Of a DNA stretch of 64,000 nt, positions 55,700-64,000 are shown piece by piece; position 1 is the stretch's first letter; every line of letters begins with the position of its first letter. The stretch spans positions 1-64,000 of the forward strand of contig NZ_JABCJJ010000014.1 in assembly GCF_012952065.1 (NCBI RefSeq), given 5' to 3'. The translations under genes and the position numbers were made by a program. The DNA is from Cellulomonas fimi (GTDB taxonomy: Bacteria > Actinomycetota > Actinomycetes > Actinomycetales > Cellulomonadaceae). The notes beneath the pieces were generated by a model. That model did no database searches. It saw only the letters and a program-made list of their open reading frames with translations, and was not told the DNA's origin.

Positions 55700-57330
55700 T
55701 CCGCGGACCCCGGTCCCGCGAGGGTGGCCTCGGCGACGGCCGCACGCAGCACGTCCCGGTCGTTGTACCGGTGGAACACCCCGGCGATCTCCTGGGTCGG
55801 TTCGTGGCCCTTGCCGGTGATGATGATCGTGTCCTCGGGGTCGGCGAGCGTGAGTGCGGTACGGATGGCGGCGGCGCGGGAGGTCGCCTCGTGGACGTCG
55901 CCGCCGTCGGGGCGCACCGAGCGCACGCCCGCGAGGATCGCGGCGCGGATCTGCTCGGGCACCTCGGAGCGCGGGTTCTCGTCCGTGACCACGACGACGT
56001 CGGCCAGGTGGGCGGCGATCTCGCCCATGATCGGGCGCTTGCCCTGGTCGCGGTCGCCGTCGGAGCCGAAGACCAGGATCAGACGACCGGGCGTGATGGG
56101 CCGGACCGACTCGAGCGCGAGCACGAGCGCGTCCGGCGTGTGGGCGTAGTCCACCAGGGCGAGCGGCCGGCCGCCGCCCCGCTCGATCACGCGCTCCATA
56201 CGGCCCGGGATGGCGGGCGCCGCACCGATGCGTTCGATCGCCGCACCCATCGCGATCCCGGCACGGTGCGCCAGGACGATCGCCAGGGCGGCGTTCGACA
56301 CGTTGACGAGGCCCGGCAGCGGGCTCACGGCCCGGTGGTGCGCACCGTCGGGCCCGCGGAGCGTGAACGTCGACCCGACGCCGTCGAGGCCGACGTCCGC
56401 CTCGACCACGGCCCAGTCGGCCGTCCCGGCGGCCGGCCCGTCGAGGTGCGTCGAGACCGACTCCACGGGGATCGGGGCCTCGGCGACCAGCCGGCGTCCC
56501 CACGCGTCGTCGACCACGACGACGCCGCGCTTCGCCTGGGCGGGCGCGAACAGGCGTGCCTTGTCCGCGAAGTAGCCGTCCATGTCGCCGTGGAAGTCCA
56601 GGTGGTCGCGCTGGAGGTTCGTGAAACCGACGACGTCGAACGTGAGCCCGTGCAGCCGACCCAGCGCGAGCGCGTGGCTCGACGCCTCCATGGTCGCGGC
56701 GGTCGCGCCGCGCTCCCGGGCGAGCGCGAGGAGCGCGTGCAGCGCGGGTGCCTCGACCGTCGTGCGCGGGCTCTCGATGGCGTCGTCGCCGATCCGCAGC
56801 TCGACCGTGCCGAGGACGGCCCGCACCGGGTGGGCGGCGGCGAGGGCGGCGTCGACGAGGTAGGTCGTGGTGGTCTTGCCGTTCGTCCCGGTGATCCCCA
56901 CGGTCAGCAGCTCGCGCGTCGGGTGGTCGTACACCCACGCCGCCACGTCGCCGACCAGCGCGCGCGGGTCGTCCGCCACGAGGACCGGCACCCCGAGCGG
57001 CGGGGTCACGTCCGCGCACAGGCGCGCGCCGTCGTCGTCGGTGAGCACGGCGACCGCGCCGGCGGCGACGGCGTCGCGGGCGAACCGGGCACCGTGCGCC
57101 GTGAGACCGTGCAGCGCGACGAAAAGGTCACCCGGCTCGACCGCCGAGCTCGCGACGGTCACGCCCGTGACCGCCGTGCCCGACGGCGCCGGGGTGCGCG
57201 GTGCGGCGACCTCCTGGTCCGCGCGGGACGCGTCGGGACCGGCCGTGCGTAGACCGAAGGTGCGGATGAGGTCGGCGATCCCGTGGGCGGTGGGATGCGT
57301 CGGGCGCATCCGACCCTGCGGGGACGTCAT
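55696..57330 (-). CDS. murE: UDP-N-acetylmuramoyl-L-alanyl-D-glutamate--diamino acid ligase
   Basis: Adds the third, diamino residue of the stem peptide. P-loop VGITGTNGKTTTTYLVDAAL, NLQRDHLDFHGDMDGYFADK, LVDYAHTPDALVLAL, and the substrate-specificity loop VVTDENPRSEVPEQI near residue 445. An NPR motif usually means meso-diaminopimelate, yet Cellulomonas-type walls often hold ornithine, so the substrate is left open. 544 residues. TAGATT (57338-57343, minus) ends 7 nt before ATG 57330 and no ribosome site exists: probable leaderless internal promoter, since murE is 44 nt from ftsI. Confidence 0.94.
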   Translation of the reverse strand: MTSPQGRMRPTHPTAHGIADLIRTFGLRTAGPDASRADQEVAAPRTPAPSGTAVTGVTVASSAVEPGDLFVALHGLTAHGARFARDAVAAGAVAVLTDDDGARLCADVTPPLGVPVLVADDPRALVGDVAAWVYDHPTRELLTVGITGTNGKTTTTYLVDAALAAAHPVRAVLGTVELRIGDDAIESPRTTVEAPALHALLALARERGATAATMEASSHALALGRLHGLTFDVVGFTNLQRDHLDFHGDMDGYFADKARLFAPAQAKRGVVVVDDAWGRRLVAEAPIPVESVSTHLDGPAAGTADWAVVEADVGLDGVGSTFTLRGPDGAHHRAVSPLPGLVNVSNAALAIVLAHRAGIAMGAAIERIGAAPAIPGRMERVIERGGGRPLALVDYAHTPDALVLALESVRPITPGRLILVFGSDGDRDQGKRPIMGEIAAHLADVVVVTDENPRSEVPEQIRAAILAGVRSVRPDGGDVHEATSRAAAIRTALTLADPEDTIIITGKGHEPTQEIAGVFHRYNDRDVLRAAVAEATLAGPGSAE

Positions 57331-57374
57331 GGAGGAGAATCTACCGCGGACCGGACCTGTCGCCCGCTCGCCGC

Positions 57375-59363
57375 TCACTCGTACGTCGTCGGGAAGAGCT
57401 GCGGCTCGGAGCCGCTCGGGGCGACCTTGAGCATCTGGAGCGCGTACCCGGTGACCTCGCTGAAGACGGGCGCCGCGACCGTGCCGCCCCACTCGGAGGT
57501 GCGCGGGTTGTTCACGATCACGCTCACCGCGATGCGGGGGTCGTCGGCCGGCGCGACGCCGATGAACGACGCCGTGATGCCCACCGAGCCGTCGGACGCC
57601 CAGATCTGGGACGTGCCGGTCTTGCCCGCGACGCGGTAGCCGGGGATGGCTGCGTTGGACCCGGTGCCCTCGTCCACGGCGCTCTCCATCATGGTGAGCA
57701 CGGTCGCCGCGGTCTCGGGCGAGACCACCTGGGTCGGCGGCGTGAGCTCGGCGGGCCGGAACGTCCCGGCGGCGTCGGTCCGTCCCTTGATGAGGTGCGG
57801 CTGCACCTGAAGCCCCCCGTTCGCGATCGTCGCGAACACCTGGGTCGCCTGGACGGCGTTGACCGAGACGCCCTGTCCGAACAGGACGGCGTACTTCGTG
57901 CGCCCGTCCCAGGCCTCGGCGGGATGGAGGATGCCCGGGGACTCACCCGCCAGCTCGAGTCCCGTGCGCGCGCCGAAGCCGAACTTCCTGAGGTAGTCGT
58001 ACCGGACCTGCTGCGGGATGTTCTGGCCGATCATGACGGTGCCGGTGTTGGACGACTTGGCGAGCACGCCCGTCGTGGTCAGCTGCAGCCCGCCGTGCAC
58101 GGACGAGTCCTTGAAGGTCTGCCCGTTCTCGGTCGTGTACTGGTAAGGCACCTCCCAGCGGCCGAGCGGCGTCGTGACGCCCGTCTCGATCGCCGCCGCC
58201 ATCGTGATGACCTTGGCGGTCGACCCGGGCTCGAACACGTCGGAGATGGCGCTGGAGCCCCGCGAGTCGGCCGGGGACGCGCCCGGGTCGTTCGGGTCGA
58301 CGGTCCCGGAGTCGGCGAGCGCGAGGATCTCCCCGGTCGGGATGTCGATGGCGACGAGCGCACCCGAGTCCGCACCCGTCGCGGCGACCGTCTTGTCCAG
58401 CTCGTCCTGGGCCTTCCACTGCAGGTCCCGCAGGATGGTGAGCCGGACGTCCTCGCCCGGCACGGCGGGGGTCTCCTCGCGCTGGCCGCCCGGGATCTCC
58501 TGCCCGCCGAGGCCGCGCTCGTAGCGGTAGAGGCCGTCGGTGCCGGTGAGCGACTCGTCGAGCGCGCCCTCGAGCCCCTCCTGGCCCACGCCGTCGCGGT
58601 TGACGAAGCCGATGACGTTGCCGCCCACGTTGCCGGCGGGGTAGACCCGCTGCGGCACCATGTCACCGTTGATGCCCGCGATGCGCAGGTCGCGGATCGC
58701 CCGCCAGACCTCGGGCAGCACCTCGCGCTTGAGCACCACGTAGGTCGTGTCGCCGTTCAGCTGCGCGCCCAGCTCGGCGGGGTCCAGCTCGAGCAGGGGT
58801 GCGATCTCCTGGGCGGCGTCGGCCGCGCCCTGCGCCACGACCGCGCCGCCGGACGTGCGCTTCCAGGTCGCGACCTGGGCCTGATCGGCCCAGATCGTGT
58901 AACGCTCGACCGAGGTGGCGAGCACGACGCCGTTGGCGTCCGTGATGTCGCCGCGGTCGGCGGTGAGCCGGGCCGTGCTCATGCGCTCCTCGAGCGCGAC
59001 CGCGGCGACCGCCTCGCCGCGCAGGCCCTGGACGTAGACGAGCCGGCCCGCGAAGACCACGAGCAGGACCAGCACGAGGGCCAGGGCGGCGTCGTGCCGC
59101 CGGCCGGTGTGCCCGACGGCGGCTGCCCGTGCGGCAGGCGGGCGGACGATCCGGCCCGGGCCGGTCCCGCGGCCCGCACGGCCCCCACCGCTCAGGGCTG
59201 ACAGGGCACCGTGGCGCGGCTCGGCGGCGCGCCGCTCGGTGGAGCGTTGCTGGGCGGCGCGCGGCTGGGCAGCGCGCGGCCGGGCGGCGCGAGGCCGGGT
59301 GGTGCGTGCGGTCGTCGTGGGGATGCGCGACGAGCCCGCGCGCGGCGGGGTGCGCCCGGTCAT
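57375..59363 (-). CDS. ftsI: Septal peptidoglycan transpeptidase FtsI (PBP3)
   Basis: Class B penicillin-binding protein, 662 residues. Arg/Ala-rich cytoplasmic tail (1-85), one membrane helix (LALVLVLLVVFAGRLVYV), PBP dimerisation domain (LTADRGDITDANGVVLA...), then the transpeptidase domain: SxxK with Ser381 (EPGSTAKV), SSN 437-439, KTG 581-583. It crosslinks septal wall with FtsW. ATG overlaps the upstream ftsL-like stop (ATGA). Confidence 0.95.
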   Translation of the reverse strand: MTGRTPPRAGSSRIPTTTARTTRPRAARPRAAQPRAAQQRSTERRAAEPRHGALSALSGGGRAGRGTGPGRIVRPPAARAAAVGHTGRRHDAALALVLVLLVVFAGRLVYVQGLRGEAVAAVALEERMSTARLTADRGDITDANGVVLATSVERYTIWADQAQVATWKRTSGGAVVAQGAADAAQEIAPLLELDPAELGAQLNGDTTYVVLKREVLPEVWRAIRDLRIAGINGDMVPQRVYPAGNVGGNVIGFVNRDGVGQEGLEGALDESLTGTDGLYRYERGLGGQEIPGGQREETPAVPGEDVRLTILRDLQWKAQDELDKTVAATGADSGALVAIDIPTGEILALADSGTVDPNDPGASPADSRGSSAISDVFEPGSTAKVITMAAAIETGVTTPLGRWEVPYQYTTENGQTFKDSSVHGGLQLTTTGVLAKSSNTGTVMIGQNIPQQVRYDYLRKFGFGARTGLELAGESPGILHPAEAWDGRTKYAVLFGQGVSVNAVQATQVFATIANGGLQVQPHLIKGRTDAAGTFRPAELTPPTQVVSPETAATVLTMMESAVDEGTGSNAAIPGYRVAGKTGTSQIWASDGSVGITASFIGVAPADDPRIAVSVIVNNPRTSEWGGTVAAPVFSEVTGYALQMLKVAPSGSEPQLFPTTYE

Positions 59364-59782
59364 CCCTCGGCCCCTGCGGGGGTCGGTGAACCGAGGACCG
59401 CGCCGTCGGACAGCCGGAGGAAGGCCAGCTCGGGCGCGGGCACCATCCCGAGTGCCCGCGCGACGCCGGCGAGCTGCCCGGGGGCCTTGTTCGCGAGCAG
59501 GTCGGTGCTCAGCTGCTGCTCGACGCGCGCGAGCTGCGCGGCCTCGATCTGGAGGTCGTGCGCCTCGTACGAGCCCCGCGCCATCGACGTGTTGAGCAGC
59601 AGCGCGCCGAGCAGCGACGACGCGAGGATCGCGATGCACAGCAGCACGAACGGCGCACGGGTCCGGGTGTGCTGGGGGGCCCGGACGAGGAGGAGTCGCG
59701 GTTCGGCGTCCCGCGAGCGGTCGGGAGCGCCCGCCGGAGCGTGACGCGGCGTGGGGACGTAGGACTGCGGCAGCGCGCTCAT
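59360..59782 (-). CDS. FtsL-like divisome protein
   Basis: 140 residues. Basic/Pro-rich cytoplasmic part, one transmembrane helix ([19 protein letters not shown]), then a coiled coil ([20 protein letters not shown]) and a [11 protein letters not shown] tail. Size, topology and place between rsmH and ftsI fit FtsL, which is too variable for motif-based proof. ATG overlaps the rsmH stop (ATGA). Confidence 0.8.
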   Translation of the reverse strand: MSALPQSYVPTPRHAPAGAPDRSRDAEPRLLLVRAPQHTRTRAPFVLLCIAILASSLLGALLLNTSMARGSYEAHDLQIEAAQLARVEQQLSTDLLANKAPGQLAGVARALGMVPAPELAFLRLSDGAVLGSPTPAGAEG

Positions 59783-60774
59783 GCGGCCCTCCTTCGCAGG
59801 TGGTCGGGTGTGCGACGCAGGCGCTCGGCGGCACGGAGCCGCACGGACTGCGATCGGGGGTTCGTCTCGCGTTCCTCGGCGGACGCCTCCTCGGCGCCCC
59901 GCGTGAGCAGCCGGAGGTAGGGCTTGTGGGTCTCGGGCTCGACCGGGAGGCCGGCCGGAGCGCTCGACGTCGCCCCGGCGGCGAACGCGCGCTTCACCAG
60001 GCGGTCCTCGAGCGAGTGGTAGGACTCGACGACGATCCGGCCGCCCACGGCGAGCACCTCGATCGAGGCCGGGACCGCGCGCTCGAGGACCTCGAGCTCG
60101 CCGTTGACCTCGATCCGCAGCGCCTGGAACGTGCGCTTGCCGGGGTGACCGCCCGTCTTCCGGGTCGCGGCCGGGATGCTGGCACGCAGGAGCTGGACCA
60201 GCTCGCCGGTCCGCGTCAGGGGGACGCGTTCGCGCTGCGCGACGACGTTCCGTGCGATCCGCTGGGCGAAGCGCTCCTCGCCGTACTCACGCAGGATCCG
60301 GACCAGCTCGCGCTCCTCGTACGTGTTGAGCACGTCCGCGGCGGTGCGGCCCGTCGCGCGGTCCATGCGCATGTCGAGCGGCGCGTCCTGCGCGTACGAG
60401 AAGCCGCGCTCGACCTCGTCGAGCTGGAGCGAGGAGACGCCGAGGTCCATGAGGACGCCCTGGACCGCGGCGAGCCCGAGGCGGTCGTGCACGATGTCCT
60501 CGATCTCGTCGTACACGGCGTGGACCGGCGTGAAGCGGTCGCCGAACGCGCCGAGTCGCCGGCCCGCGATCTCCAGCGCCTGCTCGTCCCGGTCGATGCC
60601 CACGACACGCACCTCGGGGAACGCGCGCAGCACCGCCTCGGAATGCCCCCCCATGCCGAGCGTCGAGTCGACCAGCACGGCCCCGGGAGAGGTCAGCGCG
60701 GGCGCGAGCAGCTCCACGCAGCGCGCGAGCATCACCGGGGTGTGCCGCTCCGCCGCGTCGCGCGGTTCGGTCAT
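59779..60774 (-). CDS. rsmH: 16S rRNA (cytosine(1402)-N(4))-methyltransferase
   Basis: AdoMet enzyme that modifies the ribosomal P-site (formerly MraW). N-terminal [13 protein letters not shown], AdoMet site [33 protein letters not shown], and [15 protein letters not shown]. 331 residues. ATG 60774 is preceded by AAGGAG at 6 nt, the clearest ribosome site of the cluster. It lies 280 nt after mraZ. Confidence 0.96.
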   Translation of the reverse strand: MTEPRDAAERHTPVMLARCVELLAPALTSPGAVLVDSTLGMGGHSEAVLRAFPEVRVVGIDRDEQALEIAGRRLGAFGDRFTPVHAVYDEIEDIVHDRLGLAAVQGVLMDLGVSSLQLDEVERGFSYAQDAPLDMRMDRATGRTAADVLNTYEERELVRILREYGEERFAQRIARNVVAQRERVPLTRTGELVQLLRASIPAATRKTGGHPGKRTFQALRIEVNGELEVLERAVPASIEVLAVGGRIVVESYHSLEDRLVKRAFAAGATSSAPAGLPVEPETHKPYLRLLTRGAEEASAEERETNPRSQSVRLRAAERLRRTPDHLRRRAA

Positions 60775-60816
60775 CGGTACTCCTTGCTGTGCCGGCGCGT
60801 GCTGCCTGGCGGGCGT

Positions 60817-60895
60817 GCGGGCTGATGGGCGTGGGGCTGGTGGGCGTGCGGGCTGGTGACTCGCGGGGCGGTGGCTGGCGGGCTGGTGGGCTGAT
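60817..60895. repeat. Degenerate 15-16 bp tandem repeat between mraZ and rsmH
   Basis: About five imperfect copies of a GCGGGCTGGTGGGCG-like unit; the GGGCTG core recurs at 60819, 60834, 60850, (60866) and 60880. It lies in the mraZ-rsmH leader/spacer. No convincing gene is seen in 60775-61054; the frame read across it is Pro/Ala/His low-complexity sequence. Confidence 0.6.
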
Positions 60896-61054
60896 GGCTC
60901 GTGATCGATGAGGTAGAGGTGAGTGGCTGGCCGGGCAGCCACTCCGCCGTCCGACCAGGTCCCCCTCCGACCCTCTGGCACCGGGGAAGTGCGCCAGAGC
61001 GGGCGGGAGGAGACCTCGTCGGACGGCGTGGTGCGGAACCACGCTCAGCCCCGC

Positions 61055-61489
61055 TCAGAACGGTCCGTTCGGGAACACCTCCTCGGCGGTGTCGGCGTAC
61101 CCGGCCTCCTGCTCGGCCAGATAGGCCTCCCAGGCCGCGAGGTCCCAGATCTCGACCCGGGTGCCGGCGCCGATCACGGCGACGTCCCGGTCCAGACCCG
61201 CGTAGGTCCGCAGGGGTGCGGGGATCGAGATCCGGCCCTGCTTGTCGGGAAGCTCGTCCGTGGCGCCCGAGAGGAAGACGCGGAGGTAGTCGCGCGCCTG
61301 CTTGCTGGTCACGGGGGCCTGCCGGATCTGGTCGTGCATCCGGCGGAACTCGTCGAGCGGCAGGAGGAAGAGGCAGCGCTCCTGCCCGCGCGTCATCACG
61401 AGCCCCGGCGCGAGCTGTCCGCGGAACTTCGCCGGGAGGATCAGCCGCCCCTTGTCGTCGAGGCGCGGCGTGTAGGTGCCCAGGAACAT
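61055..61489 (-). CDS. mraZ: Transcriptional regulator MraZ
   Basis: 144 residues with two SpoVT-AbrB-like repeats ([23 protein letters not shown] and [18 protein letters not shown]). It is the first gene of the division/cell-wall cluster and represses it by binding short direct repeats at its own promoter. The family-standard start is ATG 61489. ATG 61519 has the better ribosome site (GGGAGGG) and would add [10 protein letters not shown]; both are possible. Confidence 0.95.
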   Translation of the reverse strand: MFLGTYTPRLDDKGRLILPAKFRGQLAPGLVMTRGQERCLFLLPLDEFRRMHDQIRQAPVTSKQARDYLRVFLSGATDELPDKQGRISIPAPLRTYAGLDRDVAVIGAGTRVEIWDLAAWEAYLAEQEAGYADTAEEVFPNGPF

Positions 61490-61561
61490 CGCGTGCCCGC
61501 CCCCGAGGAGGTCGCTCATGTCCGGTCGCCCTCCCCTCGCGCGCCAGATATCACCAAGTGC

Positions 61562-61593
61562 CTCCACGGTACTCCACTTCCCTCCACCGTCAA
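61562..61593 (-). promoter_or_regulatory. mraZ promoter with three MraZ-type boxes
   Basis: On the minus strand TTGACG (61588-61593), 16 bp, TACCGT (61566-61571); start near 61558, about 70 nt before ATG 61489. TGGAG occurs three times at exact 10-bp steps (61582-61586, 61572-61576, 61562-61566), i.e. TGGAG-N5-TGGAG-N5-TGGAG, filling the spacer and -10. E. coli MraZ binds TGGGN repeats with the same 5-nt gaps, so this is a good autoregulatory operator. Confidence 0.8.
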
Positions 61594-61649
61594 CGGTTCC
61601 CTGCGCGCATTCACCCGTGCAGCGGACCGTCGGCGCAGGTCGGAGCCGG

Positions 61650-61664
61650 TGGAGCGGAGTGGAG
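61650..61664 (+). promoter_or_regulatory. Second pair of MraZ-like boxes facing moxR
   Basis: TGGAG-CGGAG-TGGAG on the plus strand, the same 10-bp phase as the mraZ operator but opposite orientation, in the mraZ-moxR gap. No strong promoter is visible beside it. Confidence 0.4.
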
Positions 61665-61787
61665 GGAGATCGCGCGCCCGCGCTCTGACGCTGAGGCGCT
61701 GCCGAGGGCTGGTGCGCCGGTGCCGCGCAGGCCCGGCCGCTGCACGCGGCGCAGCACCGGCGCCGGCAGGGCGCGTGCCGCCCGGGG

Positions 61788-61802
61788 TGGAGCGAAGTGG
61801 GG
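61788..61802 (+). promoter_or_regulatory. Third pair of MraZ-like boxes facing moxR
   Basis: TGGAG-CGAAG-TGGGG on the plus strand, again a 5-nt gap. The rest of 61594-61940 has no convincing gene; TAGGCT at 61909-61914 is a weak -10 candidate for moxR. Confidence 0.35.
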
Positions 61803-61940
61803 CGCCTGGGCCGAGAGGTGGGCCGGTCTCCGGACGCACCGTCCGAGCCCCGGGTCGGGGACCGAGATTTGCGCCACCCGGTTGATCGCCGAGCCTGGCG
61901 ACGTCGCCTAGGCTCAGGACAGTCCGCCGAGGGAGTCGAC

Positions 61941-62942
61941 ATGCTGCAGGCTGTGCCGTCCTCGACCGAGCTCGACGAGCTGGTCGACGTGACCGAGAAG
62001 ATCCGGGCCGGCGTGGAGCAGGTCGTCACCGGCCGGCCCGACCTCGTGCGGATCACGGTGGCGGTCCTGCTCGCCGAGGGTCACCTGCTCCTCGAGGACG
62101 TGCCCGGAGTCGGCAAGACGACCCTGGCGAAGGCCCTCGCGCGCACGATCGACTGCACGGTGGGCCGCATCCAGTTCACCCCGGACCTGCTGCCGAGCGA
62201 CCTCACGGGCGTCAACATCTTCCGGGCCCAGACGCACGAGTTCGAGTTCCGCCCTGGTCCGGTGTTCGCGAACATCGTCATCGGCGACGAGATCAACCGC
62301 GCCTCGCCGAAGACCCAGTCGGCCCTGCTCGAGTGCATGCAGGAGGCGCAGGCGACCGTCGACGGCGTCACCTACCCCCTCCCGCGGCCGTTCCTCGTCA
62401 TCGCGACCCAGAACCCCGTCGAGATGGAGGGCACGTACCCGCTCCCCGAGGCGCAGCGCGACCGCTTCATGGCCCGGCTGACGGTCGGGTACCCCGATCC
62501 GGGGTCCGAGGTCGAGATGCTCGACCGGCAGGAGGTCGTCGACCCGTTCGCCGTGCTCGAGCCGATCACGTCCGCCGTGGAGGTCGCCCGGCTCGTCGCC
62601 ACGGCCCGCCGACTCTACGCGGCCCCGGCGATCAAGCAGTACGTCGTCGACCTCGTGGGCGCGAGCCGGCAGGACGCGGGGCTCCGGCTCGGGGCATCGC
62701 CCCGCGCTGCGATCCAGCTGCTCCGCGCGACGAAGGCCCTCGCTGCGATGTCGGGGCGCGACCACGTGCTGCCCGACGACGTGCAGGCGCTCCTCCAGCC
62801 CGTGCTGGCCCATCGGCTGCTCGCAAGCACCGAGTCGCGGCTCTCCGGCCGGTCCACGGGCGACGTGCTCGAGGCGATCGTCGGCCGCACGGCGATCCCG
62901 GCGGTCGAGGTCGGCTCACGTCCGCGGCTCGCGACCGGGTGA
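61941..62942 (+). CDS. MoxR-family AAA+ ATPase
   Basis: 333 residues. Walker [16 protein letters not shown] (about 53-67), Walker [27 protein letters not shown], sensor region [23 protein letters not shown]. MoxR ATPases act as chaperones with DUF58/von Willebrand-type partners; the next gene is a DUF58 protein, the usual arrangement. ATG preceded by GAGGGAG. It is divergent from mraZ and next to the cell-wall cluster, an arrangement suggesting a wall-related role. Confidence 0.93.
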   Translation: MLQAVPSSTELDELVDVTEKIRAGVEQVVTGRPDLVRITVAVLLAEGHLLLEDVPGVGKTTLAKALARTIDCTVGRIQFTPDLLPSDLTGVNIFRAQTHEFEFRPGPVFANIVIGDEINRASPKTQSALLECMQEAQATVDGVTYPLPRPFLVIATQNPVEMEGTYPLPEAQRDRFMARLTVGYPDPGSEVEMLDRQEVVDPFAVLEPITSAVEVARLVATARRLYAAPAIKQYVVDLVGASRQDAGLRLGASPRAAIQLLRATKALAAMSGRDHVLPDDVQALLQPVLAHRLLASTESRLSGRSTGDVLEAIVGRTAIPAVEVGSRPRLATG

Positions 62943-62955
62943 CGCGAAGGCCGTG

Positions 62956-64000
62956 ATGACACCGCGCATCAGACGCATCAGAGGCGCCGGCGCCCGCGCC
63001 GCACGGTTCGCCGCGCTCCGCCGGCTGCGGCCGACGGCGCGCGGGTGGGGAACCGGCCTCGGCGGCCTCGTGCTCGCGGGGCTCGGCCTGGGCCTCGGCT
63101 CGACCGACCTGATCCGGCTCGGCCTCGTCGGACCGCTGGTCGTGCTCGTGGGCGCGGTCTGGTTGCTGCTGGTGGACCCCACCCGCGGTCGCCACCCGCT
63201 GCGCGTCGTGCGCGCGGTGCACCCCAACCCTGTGCCCGTGCACGGGACCGCCACCGCGCGGGTCGAGGTCCGCGCGGGCGACCCGTCCGGACGTGCCCGC
63301 CTTGCCGAGCTGGTCCTGGGCGAGCAGGCGGCGACCCAGCTGTCCGGCGGGCTGACGCTCCGTGCGCGCGTCGTCCGGTCCCCCGGACAGATCACGCTGA
63401 GCTACCCGATCCAGCCGATCCGCCGTGGGCGTTGGCCGCTCGGCCCGCTCGTGGTGCGGCGTGCCGACCCGTTCGGCGTGATGCGGACCCGCGCCGCGCT
63501 CGGCCAGCAGGCCGAGGTCGCCGTGTGGCCGGAGGTGGTCGACCTCCTGCTTCCCGGTGGCGCGCTCGTCGGCGAGCCCGACCGGGTCGCGCTCGGTGCC
63601 CGGACGCCGTCCCCTGACGACGCCGCGCTGCGCGACTACCGGGTCGGTGACGACCTCCGGCGGGTGCACTGGGCCAGCTCGGCCCGCCGCGGACAGCTGC
63701 TCGTCCGGAGCGACGAGCGCGCCGGCATGCTGCCTGCGAGCGTCCTGCTCGACCTGCCGCAGGACCGTGCGGGGATCGAGTGGAGCATCTCGCTGGCGGC
63801 CTCGATGGGCATCGCGCTGCTGACCGCCGGGCATCCCGTCCGGCTGCTCGGCGCGCGTGCGGGCGAGGGCGCCGCAACGGTCGACCCGGCCGTCCGCCTC
63901 CGCCACCTGCGCGAGGGTGCGGGTCAGACGGGACGCGCCGCGCTGCTCGACCTGACCGTCGACCTGGAACCGGGCCGCACCCCGGCCGACGCCGACGCCG
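62956..64000 (+). CDS. DUF58 domain-containing protein (partial, runs off the window)
   Basis: Open from ATG 62956 to the right edge (348 codons seen, no stop). Two hydrophobic helices near residues 35-70 (LGGLVLAGLGLGLG, GPLVVLVGAVWLLLV), then a beta-rich region. The DUF58 signature DYRVGDDLRRVHWASSARRGQLLVR lies around residue 225. The start is 13 nt after the moxR stop with a GAAGG site; GTG 62953 is an alternative. It is the probable membrane partner of MoxR. Confidence 0.88.
   Translation, partial: MTPRIRRIRGAGARAARFAALRRLRPTARGWGTGLGGLVLAGLGLGLGSTDLIRLGLVGPLVVLVGAVWLLLVDPTRGRHPLRVVRAVHPNPVPVHGTATARVEVRAGDPSGRARLAELVLGEQAATQLSGGLTLRARVVRSPGQITLSYPIQPIRRGRWPLGPLVVRRADPFGVMRTRAALGQQAEVAVWPEVVDLLLPGGALVGEPDRVALGARTPSPDDAALRDYRVGDDLRRVHWASSARRGQLLVRSDERAGMLPASVLLDLPQDRAGIEWSISLAASMGIALLTAGHPVRLLGARAGEGAATVDPAVRLRHLREGAGQTGRAALLDLTVDLEPGRTPADADA

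Overview
The window is a chromosomal housekeeping segment from a very GC-rich actinobacterium. Third-position G/C is near saturation, GTG starts are frequent and 4-bp start/stop overlaps are the rule. The gene set (IF3 with a long Ala/Pro tail, PriA-type HisA, divIVA-yggT-sepF-pgeF-ftsZ order, argCJBDFRGH order, DUF1844, Fur-catalase pair) fits the order Micrococcales, most like Cellulomonas and relatives. That genus is inferred from general resemblance, not from a search. No prophage, insertion sequence, integron, CRISPR array or tRNA gene was seen.

Layout, left to right. (1) 1-505: promoter and leader of a ribosomal RNA operon read leftwards; 16S itself lies beyond the left edge. (2) 506-12135, minus: an arginine operon argC-J-B-D-F-R-G-H with overlapping junctions, continuing into a P-loop kinase and a 3-methyladenine glycosylase, then tyrS. 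Tandem ARG boxes lie over the argC start. (3) 12227-13764, plus: a quinone oxidoreductase and a GNAT acetyltransferase. (4) 13810-21227, minus: infC-rpmI-rplT, a strong terminator, then a SpoU RNA methyltransferase, ThpR and pheST. (5) 21634-26400, plus: Fur regulator and catalase, DUF1844, and a three-gene unit (coiled-coil membrane protein, lipoprotein protease, GerW-like protein). (6) 26519-31054 and 34642-35964, minus: histidine genes hisC-B-orf-H-priA-sseB, and hisD on its own promoter. Between them on the plus strand are an altered zinc alcohol dehydrogenase and a RecQ helicase fused to a phosphoribosyltransferase domain. (7) 36049-42613: S4 protein, FMN-binding protein, dnaE, rluD-like, lspA, DksA-like. 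(8) 42730-61489, minus: the division and cell-wall (dcw) cluster from mraZ to divIVA. (9) 61941-64000, plus: moxR and the start of a DUF58 gene.

How the parts work together: arginine and histidine synthesis, translation (TyrRS, PheRS, IF3, L20, L35) and peptidoglycan synthesis and septation are each arranged as tightly coupled minus-strand operons. Regulatory signals are unusually readable. Eleven genes have a TANNNT-like -10 box ending 6-7 nt before the start codon, which predicts leaderless mRNAs. infC appears to start with ATC and has a leader that can pair with its Shine-Dalgarno sequence. mraZ has three 10-bp-spaced MraZ-type boxes, with two more pairs facing moxR. Six GTCGC elements exactly 11 bp apart precede the DUF1844 gene.

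No wholly new multi-gene system was found. The most novel material is regulatory (infC leader, MraZ boxes toward moxR, 11-bp phased repeat) and in odd proteins (RecQ-PRTase, zinc-depleted ADH, IF3 tail, GerW unit).
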